Assembly: GCA_963765295.1 (NCBI GenBank)
Contig: CAVXVO010000005.1
Location: 868,001-932,000 of the forward strand
Origin: PALSA-612 sp963765295
Lineage (GTDB): Bacteria; Actinomycetota; Thermoleophilia; Gaiellales; Gaiellaceae
Direction of reading: 5' to 3'
DNA: 64,000 nucleotides
Part shown: one piece after another, positions 22,318 to 30,649 of the stretch
Position numbering within the stretch: position 1 is the stretch's first letter
Layout: every line of letters starts with the position of its first letter
The notes under the pieces: model-generated
What the model was told of the DNA's origin: nothing
Databases searched by the model: none
What the model saw: only the letters and a program-made list of their open reading frames with translations
Position numbers and translations under genes: made by a program

Positions 22318-24218
22318 GTGATCAGCCTCGAACGCCACCAGTTTGGCCCGCGCGTGCGCGTGCTCGGACGGCGTATCCACGAGTGGCAGCTCGGCGTCGG
22401 CGTCGCCGCCCTCGCCTGCGCGCTGCGGCTCAGCGAGGTGGTCGACACCGCCGGCGCGGCCCTGCTCATGCTGGTCGCGTGCTGGCTCGTCGTGAAGGAC
22501 TGGAACGACCTCTTCCCGTCCCGGCGCGACACCGCCTCGTGGCGGCCGCTCGTGCACAGGCGCGTGGCCGCACTCCGCGACGTCCGCCGCGGCGACAGCC
22601 TGCCCGGCCTCGCGGCCGCGGCGGCGGCGATCACCGGGATCGTCAACGTCTGCTCGGCCCTGACGCCGAACGTCTCCTGGCGCGGCCACCTGCTCCTACA
22701 GGTCGAGCCGGTGACGGCGCTGCCCGTCTTCCACGCGCTGACGCTGCCGGCGAGCGCAGCGCTGGTCGTGACCGCGTTCTATCTCGCGCGCCGGCGGCGC
22801 CGCGCGTTGCACGCGGCGCTCGCATTCCTCCTGCTGGTCGGCGCTTTCGACCTGCTGAAGGGCCTCGACTTCGAGGAGGCCGCCCTGTCCTTCGCCGTCG
22901 CCGGGCTGCTCTGGTGGGGTCGAGAAGCGTTCTACGTCCGACACGACCCGATCCGGCTTCGCGGCGCCGCCTGGCGCGTACCTGCGATCCTGCTCGGCGC
23001 CTACCTGCTGACGGCGTTGGCGGCGTTCATGGCCGCTCCCCACGCGGGTTTCGCGTCGATCCGCAGCGAGGCCGCCGACCTGCTGCTGCTCGACAGCGGC
23101 CCGATCCACTTCGGCCACAAGCTCGCCTGGGTCCCGCTCGGCGCAGGCCTGCTCGGCGTGCTCTCGCTCGTCGCGATCGCCTACGTCGTCTTCCGGCCGC
23201 TCGCGGCTCCGCGCAGCCTGCCCGACCCGCAGGTCCGGCGCACCGCCGCCGAGCTCGTGCGGCGGCACGGAACGGACACGCTTGCCTACTTCAAGCTCAG
23301 GCGCGACACGCACTACCTGTTCTCACCCGACCGGAGCGCGTTCGTCGGCTACCGGATCGAGAACGGCGTGCTGCTCGTCTCCGGAGACCCGATCGGGCCG
23401 GACGACGCGCTGCCCGCACTCGCGACCGTGGTCTGCCGGCATTCCGAGGCGCATGGGCTCGAGCTCGCGGCACTCGGCGCCAGCGAGCGGATGCTGCCGC
23501 TCTGGCGCGAGGCCGGGCTGCGGACGATGTACGTGGGCGACGAGGCGATCGTCGACACGGACTCGTTCTCACTCGAGGGACGGCCGATCCGCAAGGTGCG
23601 CCAGTCCGTCTCGCGGCTCGAAAGCGCCGGCTACGAGGCGTCGCTCGTCAAGGTGGACGATCTCGACGACGCGACGGCCGCCGAGCTCGAGCACGTCTCG
23701 AGTCTCTGGCGCGACGGGGCGTCGGAGCGCGGCTTCTCGATGGCGATGGACACGCTGCGCTGCGCGGACCGCCGCGACGGGAGTCGTCCTGCTCGCGCGG
23801 GACGCGGACGGCCGCGTTCGCGGCTATCTCCACTTCGTGCCCTCCTACGGCCGTCCGGCGATGTCCCTCGCGGCGATGCGGCGCGACCGGGAGACGCCGA
23901 ACGGGTTGATGGAGTTCCTCGTCGTACGCGCGATCCAGCTGCTTCGCGCCGAAGGCGTGGAGGAGCTGTCGCTCAACTTCGCCGCCTTCGCCCGCTTCAT
24001 GCACCGTCCGCGCAACCCGGCCGAGCGCGCTCGTCGGCCGTCTCGCCCGGCTCGGAAATCCGTACTTCCAGCTCGAGAGCCTGTACCGCTTCAACGCGAA
24101 GTTCCAGCCGCGGTGGGAGCCCCGGTACCTCGTCTACGAACGGGCGCGCCGGCTGCCGCGCGTGGGGCTCGCCGTGATGTGGGCCGAGGGACAGCTGCCG
24201 AAGCCCGCGATCCGCTAG
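22318..24218 (+). CDS. MprF-like phosphatidylglycerol lysyltransferase (two frame breaks)
   Basis: A membrane protein of about 630 residues: a transmembrane half with seven or so helices, followed by the LPG-synthase (DUF2156) domain, which transfers an aminoacyl group from tRNA to phosphatidylglycerol and so changes surface charge. The domain shows DTHYLFSPDRSAFVGYRIENG, SGDPIG, then after the first break VVLLARDADGRVRGYLHFVPSY and NGLMEFLVVRAIQLL, and after the second break GNPYFQLESLYRFNAKFQPRWEPRYL, the typical C-terminus. The frame gains one base at about 23770 and again at about 24026. All parts are well preserved, so the intact gene probably exists. Confidence 0.82.
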
Positions 24219-24220
24219 CC

Positions 24221-24400
24221 GTGTCGGGACGCCGCTTCTCGCCGGCGCTCGCCTGGTGGGTGGCGCTGGGCGTCGTGGAGCTCGCGATCGCGATCCTGCT
24301 CCTCGCCAAGGGCTACTGGTACACGATCTTCGGCACCGCGCCGGCCACCGCCGTCTGCGCGTACTTCGCGCGCCGCGAATGGGACCGGCTCAGCAGTTAG
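24221..24400 (+). CDS. Small membrane protein (59 aa)
   Basis: GTG at 24221 opens a 59-residue protein with one or two hydrophobic helices (LAWWVALGVVELAIAILLLA, then IFGTAPATAVCAYFA) and a charged C-terminus RREWDRLSS. It begins 2 bp after the lysyltransferase-like gene and is probably in the same transcript. The end of the coding sequence is part of a 17-bp tandem repeat. Confidence 0.65.
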   Translation: MSGRRFSPALAWWVALGVVELAIAILLLAKGYWYTIFGTAPATAVCAYFARREWDRLSS

Positions 24401-24434
24401 GAAGGCTCAGCGGTTAGGAAGGCTCAGCAGTTCC
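24387..24434 (+). repeat. Three tandem copies of a 17-bp unit over a stop codon
   Basis: GGCTCAGCAGTTAGGAA is repeated at 24387-24403, 24404-24420 (one mismatch) and 24421-24434 (truncated). The first copy encodes the last residues and TAG of the 59-residue membrane protein, and the copies carry the same stop downstream. The pattern looks like a recent local duplication. Confidence 0.85.
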
Positions 24435-24439
24435 GGGCG

Positions 24440-24685
24440 CTAGACGGCTTCGCGCTTGCCTCGGCGGCTGAAGACGATGCCGCCGAGGGTGAAGCCGAGC
24501 CCGAACGTGCCGACGGCGAAGGCACCGATCGCGATCGTCTTGCGCCACTGCGAGAGACGCTGCCAGCGGGTGAGCGCGGCCTCCTCCTCCGAGGTCAGCG
24601 ACTCGCCGCGGCGCCGCTTGCGGATTGCACCGCCCGCACGCAGTCCGAGATAGAGATCGTCGAAGAGCTCGGTCGGCTCGTCCAT
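24440..24685 (-). CDS. Small protein with C-terminal membrane helix (81 aa)
   Basis: Starts DEPTELFDDLYLGLRAGGAIRKRRRGE and ends with a hydrophobic stretch (TIAIGAFAVGTFGLGFTLGG) followed by IVFSRRGKREAV. The N-terminal half is charged and helical. I recognise no family. It is transcribed divergently from the metallophosphoesterase gene, sharing one AT-rich promoter core. Confidence 0.7.
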   Translation of the reverse strand: MDEPTELFDDLYLGLRAGGAIRKRRRGESLTSEEEAALTRWQRLSQWRKTIAIGAFAVGTFGLGFTLGGIVFSRRGKREAV

Positions 24686-24693
24686 GCGATGAG

Positions 24694-24701
24694 TGTATAG
24701 C
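24694..24701. promoter_or_regulatory. Shared bidirectional -10 box
   Basis: TGTATAGC gives TATAGC rightward, 11 bases before the GTG at 24713, and TATACA leftward, 8 bases before the ATG at 24685. Only 27 bp separate the two start codons, so both messages would be leaderless or nearly so, and the two promoters must compete. Confidence 0.55.
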
Positions 24702-24712
24702 GTGCTCCGGTC

Positions 24713-25525
24713 GTGACAATCCGGCTCATTCACCTTTCCGACTTGCACGTGGGCGCGCGCGAGGAGGAGCCGATCGAGCCGGCGCTGCGCGAGCTTGTCA
24801 CCCGGCTCGACCCGCAGCTGATCGTGGCCACCGGCGACCTCACGCATCGCGGCCGCCCGTCCGAGCACGAGCGCGCGGCAGCGTTCCTGCACGGCCTCGG
24901 GCCGCCCGTTCTCGCGGTGCCCGGAAACCACGACATCCCGCACAGCTTCCCGGCTCGCTTCACGCGCCCCTGGGCCGAGTTCGAGCGCCGGTGGGAGACG
25001 ACCGAGCCCGTCTTCGGCTCGGACGAGCTCCACGTCGTCGGCCTCAACTCGGCCCGGCCGTGGCGTCACCAGTCGGGCGGGCTGAGCGGCGAGGCCCTCG
25101 AACACGCGGCGAAGCGACTCGCCGAGAGTAAAGCGGGCGCGCTGCGGATCGCCTGCCTCCACCATCACCTGACCGGCGCGCCGTGGCGGTCGCGCAAGCG
25201 CCCGGTGGCCCACCGCGAGCGCGTCCTGGGAGCGCTCGCGGCCGCGGGCGCGGAGCTGATCCTCTCCGGGCACATCCACCAGTCGGCGGCGAGCGAGCGG
25301 CGCGAGTTCGAGGTCGGGTCGGGCTCCGAACGGAGCGTCGCCGTCGTGGTCGCCCCCGGCCTCGGCCAGCCGCGTCCGAGGCGTCGCGGCGAGGCGCGAG
25401 GCCTGCACGTGATCGAGAGCGACGCGGACGAGATCTCGATCGAGACGCTCGTCTACGAGGGAACGGCGTTCACGTCCGTGGCGTCGCGCCGCTTCCCCCG
25501 GCAGCGCCCGCTCCGCGCCGGGTAG
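24713..25525 (+). CDS. Calcineurin-like metallophosphoesterase
   Basis: A 270-residue cytosolic phosphoesterase with all family motifs in order: HLSDLHVG (dinuclear metal site), TGDLTHRG, PGNHD, LHHHLTG and SGHIHQSAA. These proteins hydrolyse phosphomonoesters, cyclic nucleotides or other phosphodiesters; the substrate cannot be read from the sequence. The C-terminal 60 residues form extra beta-strands. Confidence 0.93.
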   Translation: MTIRLIHLSDLHVGAREEEPIEPALRELVTRLDPQLIVATGDLTHRGRPSEHERAAAFLHGLGPPVLAVPGNHDIPHSFPARFTRPWAEFERRWETTEPVFGSDELHVVGLNSARPWRHQSGGLSGEALEHAAKRLAESKAGALRIACLHHHLTGAPWRSRKRPVAHRERVLGALAAAGAELILSGHIHQSAASERREFEVGSGSERSVAVVVAPGLGQPRPRRRGEARGLHVIESDADEISIETLVYEGTAFTSVASRRFPRQRPLRAG

Positions 25526-25534
25526 CGGGAGCTC

Positions 25535-26041
25535 TCAGACCGCTCCCGCGTACGCGTCGAGCAGGTACGCGCTTCTCGCCGGCGCGTCGCGAGCGGAGGA
25601 GAGATACCGGCCCCAGGCCAGCCGCTCGTGGCAGACGACGCCGAGCTCCCAGACGCAGAACGTCGGCCGGTGCGTCCCCTCGACCGGCCACGACTCGAAC
25701 GTCGCCTGCCCGTCCCCGTTCTTGGCCCACACCGTCTCCCAGAGCTCGTTGTCGTTGCGCCACGTCGAGACGAGCAGGAAGTAGAAGTCCTCTCCACAGC
25801 GGTGCAGGACGACGAAGCCGAGGTCGCCGGACAACTCGAGCTCCCCGGTCCGCGAGCCGCGGCAAAGAGCCTCGTAGGCCAGCTCGCGGATCCCGTGCGG
25901 GACCGGCGTCGCTGCCGGAGCGACGTCGTACCACTTCAGGATCGCGTCGCCGAGGGCGAAGCTCGTCCCCGGGCGGGCGAGCTTCGGGGCATGGCGGTAC
26001 TCCGGCCGGACCAGCCCGCTTCGATCGACGGCGACGCTCAT
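25535..26041 (-). CDS. Unknown protein coupled to DUF1579-like gene
   Basis: A 168-residue protein of no family I can name. It is soluble, with aromatic-rich strands (FVVLHRCGEDFYFLLVSTWRN, ELWETVWAK, RPTFCVWELGVVCHERLAW) and a C-terminal helix (SAYLLDAYAGAV). Its ATG overlaps the stop of the upstream gene (ATGA), so the two proteins are made together; both are controlled opposite the WYL regulator. Confidence 0.7.
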   Translation of the reverse strand: MSVAVDRSGLVRPEYRHAPKLARPGTSFALGDAILKWYDVAPAATPVPHGIRELAYEALCRGSRTGELELSGDLGFVVLHRCGEDFYFLLVSTWRNDNELWETVWAKNGDGQATFESWPVEGTHRPTFCVWELGVVCHERLAWGRYLSSARDAPARSAYLLDAYAGAV

Positions 26042-26535
26042 TGCTCCTCGGCTCGCGTGAACTCGCTGACGAAGTTCGTCTCCCACGTCTGGCCGTCGTC
26101 CTCGCAGAACGCCTGCTCCCACCGCGGCGTCGACGTCGACACCCGCGACCACGTGTAGCGGACGCGAATCGGCCGCCCCTCGAACGTGTCCGGGCCTTCG
26201 AACACGCCGGTATCGCCGGAGAACGAGCCGACCACGGGCGGATCGAGCGTCCCGCAGCGGCGACTGTCCGCCCAGTAGATCGACCACTCCTGCGTCTCGG
26301 AGTCGAAGAAGCGAAGGGACATGCCGATGTAGCCGCCGGCGAAATCGGTGCGGAACTCGTCCTGGTTGCCCATGCCGCCGGGCAGCCGCCGGGCGACGGA
26401 GATCGACTCGAACTCGTCCCACTCGTCGCAGCCGGCCAGCCGCTCGCGCAGTCGCCAGTTCCGGCCGTGCCAGCGGCCGATCCAGAAGTCGAAATCCCTG
26501 GACGCTCCCCGGGTCAGCACCGCGTCGTGCATCAC
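26038..26535 (-). CDS. DUF1579-like beta-barrel protein
   Basis: A 165-residue protein with a lipocalin-like pattern of strands: DFDFWIGRWHGRNWRLRERL, WDEFESISVARRLPGG, MGNQDEFRTDF, MSLRFFDSETQEWSIYWADS, VVGSFSGDTGVFEGPDTFEG and RYTWSRVS. This order fits the DUF1579/heme-binding-like barrels that bind small hydrophobic ligands. The ligand is unknown. It is the first gene of a two-gene operon divergent from a WYL-domain regulator. Confidence 0.75.
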   Translation of the reverse strand: MMHDAVLTRGASRDFDFWIGRWHGRNWRLRERLAGCDEWDEFESISVARRLPGGMGNQDEFRTDFAGGYIGMSLRFFDSETQEWSIYWADSRRCGTLDPPVVGSFSGDTGVFEGPDTFEGRPIRVRYTWSRVSTSTPRWEQAFCEDDGQTWETNFVSEFTRAEEQ

Positions 26536-26572
26536 TCGCCTCCTTTGTGCGTGTCGTGGCCCGGACGCTATC

Positions 26573-26596
26573 GGTCAAATAGGGCGATACCTGACC
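26573..26596. promoter_or_regulatory. Inverted repeat GGTCA-N14-TGACC between divergent genes
   Basis: GGTCA (26573-26577) and TGACC (26592-26596) form an inverted repeat across AT-richer DNA (AAATAGGGCGATACC) in the 85-bp gap between the DUF1579-like operon and the WYL regulator. It is well placed for the regulator to control both directions. Confidence 0.45.
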
Positions 26597-26620
26597 TCTA
26601 TCTCTGCTTCACTTGCGTCC

Positions 26621-27572
26621 GTGCTGGCGCCCACTTCCCGCTTGCTGGAGCTGCTCGAACTGCTCCAAGCACGGCCGCTGACGACCGGCCGCGAGATCTC
26701 CGACCAGCTCGGGATCGACCGCCGGACGGTCAGGCGGTACGTCGCCGCGCTGCAGGCGCTCGGCATTCCCGTCGAGGGCCAACGCGGGGTCGGCGGCGGT
26801 TACCGCGTGCGCCCGGGGTACCGGATGCCGCCGCTGATGCTGGACGACGACGAGGCTGTCGTCGTCGTCCTCGGCCTCGTCGCCGCGCGCCATCTGGGCC
26901 TCGACACCACGTCGGAGCCGGTCGACGGCGCCTTCACGAAGATCCGGCGGGTGCTGCCGGACACGCTGCGCCGCCGCGTCGAGGCGCTCGAGACGACGCT
27001 CGGCTTCACCGCGCCGGCGACGACCGGCGCACCGGTCGCGGGTGACGCCGTGCTCCTGCTAGCCGACGCCATCCGGCGCCGTCGGCGCGTTCGCGCCGGG
27101 TACCGGTCGTTCGGCGGCGAGCAGACGAACCGCGAGCTCAGCCCCTACGGCCTCGTCGTCCACTCCGGGCGCTGGTATCTCGCGGCCCACGACCACGGGC
27201 GCGACGACATGCGCACGTTCCGGATCGATCGCATGCGCCGCCCGACCGTCACGGATCTCCCCGCGGACCTGCCGCCGGACGGATTCGACATCGGTCGCCC
27301 ACGTCAGCCGCTCGCTGGCGCGAGTGCCCTGGACGTGGGACGTCGAGGTCGTGCTCGACCTCTCCCTCGACACGGCGGCGCACCGCCTGCCGGCGACGCT
27401 CGCGGAGCTCGAAAGCGAGGGCGAGGGGACGCTGCTGCGCATGCGCGTCAGCTCCCTCGACTGGACCGCCCGGGTGCTCGCCGGGCTCGGCTGCAGCTTC
27501 ACGATCCGTCAGCCCGAGGAGCTGCGCGCGAGCGTGCGGACGCTCGCGGACCGGCTGATCGACTCGGCCTGA
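26621..27572 (+). CDS. HTH and WYL-domain transcriptional regulator (one frame break)
   Basis: A regulator of about 316 residues. The N-terminal HTH_11 domain is clear (SRLLELLELLQARPLTTGRE, then RRTVRRYVAALQALG and GVGGGYRVRPGYRMPPLML). A WYL ligand-sensing domain follows (RRRVRAGYRSFGG, SPYGLVVHSGRWYLAAHD, RTFRIDRM), then the C-terminal WCX part after the break (VPWTWDVEVVLDLS and LRASVRTLADRLI). The frame gains one base at about 27290, between GFD and SVAHVSRS. Related regulators respond to nucleotides or DNA damage; here the neighbours suggest it controls the divergent two-gene operon. Confidence 0.88.
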
Positions 27573-27584
27573 GCCGGGGCGTGG

Positions 27585-27860
27585 TCAGGCGGCCGGCGCG
27601 AAGCGCTTCTGCGCCCTGGCCCGCGCACGTTCCGCCTCGACGTCGCGGTTCCTCGGCGGCGCCGTCGTGACCAGCTCGTGGAGAAGCCGTTCGGAGGCCT
27701 CGGTGACCGCCTCGACGGCCCGGGCAAAGGCCGCCTCGTTCGCCTTCGACGGCTTCGCCGCGCCGCTGATCTTGCGCACGTACTGCGTCGCCGCGGCACG
27801 CACCTCGTCCTCGGTGGCCGGCGGCTCGAAGTTGTGGAGCGTCTTGATGTTTCGGCACAT
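27585..27860 (-). CDS. DUF2277 family protein
   Basis: A 91-residue protein opening CRNIKTLHNFEPPATEDEVR and continuing with VRKISGAAKPSKANEAAF, both diagnostic of DUF2277, a small family common in Actinomycetota and of unknown function. The C-terminal part is helical (LLHELVTTAPPRNRDVEAER). It converges on the WYL regulator with 12 bp between stops. Confidence 0.92.
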   Translation of the reverse strand: MCRNIKTLHNFEPPATEDEVRAAATQYVRKISGAAKPSKANEAAFARAVEAVTEASERLLHELVTTAPPRNRDVEAERARARAQKRFAPAA

Positions 27861-28015
27861 GGTCGACTCAATGTAGCGAGGTACGGTTGCCCGTACCACC
27901 GGATACCGGGCCACCCCACCGCCTGGCCCCCCGCTCGACTGGCAAGCTGAGCGATGAGGTACGGGGCCTTCACCGGTCTCATGGGAAACGGAAATCGCCA
28001 CGAAGGGGAATGACC

Positions 28016-30179
28016 ATGAAAACGGATACCGGAATCCTCGCCAGTCTCGCGCACGTCGTCAGTCGCCGACGGTGGGTCGTGATCGGGGTCTGGGTCGTGC
28101 TGACCCTGATCGGCGGCGTCGCTGCGGGCAAGTTGTCGAGCCGCTGGTACCAGAGCTTCTCGATCCCCGGTAAGCCCGCGTACGAGGCGAGCCAGCGGAC
28201 GCTGACGGCATTCGACGTCGGTGTGCGCCCGCCGAACGTGGTCGTCTTCCACACGACCGGTGACGCGACCAAGAGCGCTGCGATCCGCGCCGCCATGCTG
28301 CGGGCCGCCAAGACGATGCCGAAAGCCCTGACGAGCTCGTACTTCTCGACGCACAACCTCATGTACGTGTCGCAGGACCGGCACACGACGATCCTCCAGG
28401 TCTATCCCGCCTGGCAAGGCGAAGTTCGACACGAAGAGCGGCGCCAAGCAGCTGCGGGCGGCCGCGGCAGCGGGGCTGCCGGCCGGGATCACGGTGAACG
28501 TGACCGGCCACGATCCGCTCGAAGAGGCGTCCTCCGCACGGCGGAGGCGGCAGCTCGAGCGTGCTGCTCGAGGCGCTGATCGGCGGCCTCGGGGCGCTCG
28601 TGATCCTCCTGTTCGTGTTCGGCACGCTCCCGGCGATCCTGATGCCGATCGTCGTCGCGGTGGCGGCGATCCTGAACACGTTCACGCTCGTCTGGGGCCT
28701 GACCTACATCACGAACGTGTCGATCATCGTCCAGTTCCTGATCGCGCTGGTCGGGCTCGGTGTCGCGATCGACTACTCGCTGCTGATGATCTTCCGCTTC
28801 CGCGACGAGCTGCGCGAGGGCTCGGACGTCGAGACGGCGCTGGCCGAGACGATGACGCACGCCGGCCGATCGGTGATCGTGTCCGGCTCGACGGTGGCGG
28901 TCGGCCTGCTGTCGATGGTCATCCTGCCGCTGCCGTTCATCCGCTCGATCGGGATCGGCGGCATGCTGATCCCCGCTCGTCTCGGTGCTGGCCGCGATCA
29001 CGCTGCTCCCGGCGCTGCTCGAAGACGCTGGGGACGCGCATCAACAGCGTCCGCGTGATGCCGAAGCGATTCGTCGACCACGGCCATCCCGAGGACGGCG
29101 CCTGGGGGCGCTGGGCCCGCTTCGTCGTCCGTCGGCCCTGGCCGGTCGCGATCGCCGGTCTCGTGGTGGTCGGGCTCCTGGTCGGGCTGGGGACGCAGAT
29201 GAACCCGAACGAGGCGCAGCTGAAGAACTTCCCCGGCACGGGCACGGCGATCGCCGGTCGTGCTCAGCTCGCCGCGGCCGGCATCACGCCCGGCGTGATG
29301 AAGCCGCTGAACGTGCTCGTCGAGCACGGCGGCAACGCCCAGCAGATCGCCGCAAAGCTCGGGACCGTCAAGGGCATCGTCGGTGCGAGCGCACCGGGGG
29401 GCCCCTGGCAGAACGGCTCAGACTCGCTGGTCGAGGCGTTCCCGGCGGTCGACGGGTCCGCCCCCGGCATCCAGGGGATCATCGACCGCTCCAAGACCGC
29501 CCTGAAAGGGACGAACGCAACCGTCACCGGCGTCGCCGCGGTCGACCGGGACTTCGTGCACGCGATCTACGGGACCTTCCCGTACGTGCTCGCGTTCGTC
29601 GTGATCCTGACGCTGATCCTGCTCACGCGGGCGTTCCGCTCGGTCGTGCTGGCGATCAAGGCGGTGATCCTCAACCTCCTCTCGCTCGCCGCCGCGTTCG
29701 GGATCATCGTCTTCATCTTCCAGGAGGGCCACGGCTCCTCGCTCTGGAACATCAGCGCCACGCAGGCGATCACGGCCTGGATCCCGCTGATGATCTTCGC
29801 GTTCCTGTACGGCCTCTCGATGGACTACGAGGTGTTCATGCTCACGCGCATGCGCGAGGCCTACGACGAGACCGGCTCGACCGACCAGGCGATCGAGCTC
29901 GGCCTCTCCCGGACCGGCAAGCTCGTCACCAGCGCGGCGCTGATCCTCATGTTCGCCTTCCTCGTGCTCTCGTCGAGCCCCGGCTACGAGATCAAGGTGT
30001 TCGCGATCGGCCTCGCGGCCGGGATCATCTTCGACGCCACCGTCATCCGCATCCTGCTCGTCCCGTCGCTGATGAAGCTGCTCGGCAGCTGGAACTGGTG
30101 GATGCCGCAGTGGACGCGGAAGGCTCTGTTCGTCCGCGATCCGGTGCCGACGGCGGAGCCGGCGACAGAGCGCGCCTAG
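28016..30179 (+). CDS. MMPL/RND-family membrane transporter (four frame breaks)
   Basis: A transporter of about 720 residues with 12 membrane helices, related to MmpL proteins that move lipids or hydrophobic compounds with proton-motive force. After the first helix (VVIGVWVVLTLIGGVAAG) comes an external loop, the first bundle (GGLGALVILLFVFGTLPAIL, GVAIDYSLLMIFRFRDEL), a second loop and the second bundle (AFLYGLSMDYEVFMLTRMRE with the typical Asp-Tyr pair). Frames change, always by one extra base, at about 28412, 28539, 28973 and 29021. ATG at 28016 is chosen over 28010 because GAAGGGGA is better spaced. Its stop overlaps the opposing HTH gene by 3 bp. Confidence 0.85.
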
Positions 30180-30649
30180 AAGCTCGTCCTCGCGTACGCC
30201 ACGACCGCCTCGGCGGTCGTGGCGACGCCGAGCTTCCTGCGCGCCGCCGAGAGGCGCCGGTCGGCGGTTCGGCGGGACAGGTGGAGCTCGGCGGCGGCCT
30301 CGCCCAGGGTCGAGCCGTTCGCGAGGGCATCCAGGAGCAGGCGCTCGTCGACCGTGAGTCCCGGGCCGGCGTCGGGCTCGTCCGTGCGGTGGTCGACCGG
30401 GCCGAGGCGTCGCAGGTCGTCGACGAGCCGGTCGATCACCTCCCGGTCGGCGACGGCGTGCACGACGACGCCGGCGCCTCCGACCGCCGCGAGCAGCGCT
30501 TCTGCGGCATCCGCTTCGTCGCGCACGGGGCCGGCGCGGACCGCCGAACCGCCCATCGCGTGCCAGCCGCGGACGACGGGCCCGACCTCGCGCAGCGCGT
30601 GCTCGAACGCGACCTCCGACGCCTCGACGACGATCAGTGGGCGCGTCAC
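30176..30649 (-). CDS. Small LuxR-type HTH protein coupled to the large LuxR regulator
   Basis: A 157-residue protein. The last 60 residues form a LuxR/GerE-like HTH (LTVDERLLLDALANGSTLGE, then LHLSRRTADRRLSAARRKLG). The first 90 residues resemble a degenerate receiver-like alpha/beta fold (LIVVEASEVAFEHALREVG, VVVHAVADREVIDRLVDDL) without an obvious phosphorylation site. GTG overlaps the stop of the large regulator (GTGA). It may form a heteromeric regulator with that protein. Confidence 0.75.
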   Translation of the reverse strand: MTRPLIVVEASEVAFEHALREVGPVVRGWHAMGGSAVRAGPVRDEADAAEALLAAVGGAGVVVHAVADREVIDRLVDDLRRLGPVDHRTDEPDAGPGLTVDERLLLDALANGSTLGEAAAELHLSRRTADRRLSAARRKLGVATTAEAVVAYARTSF

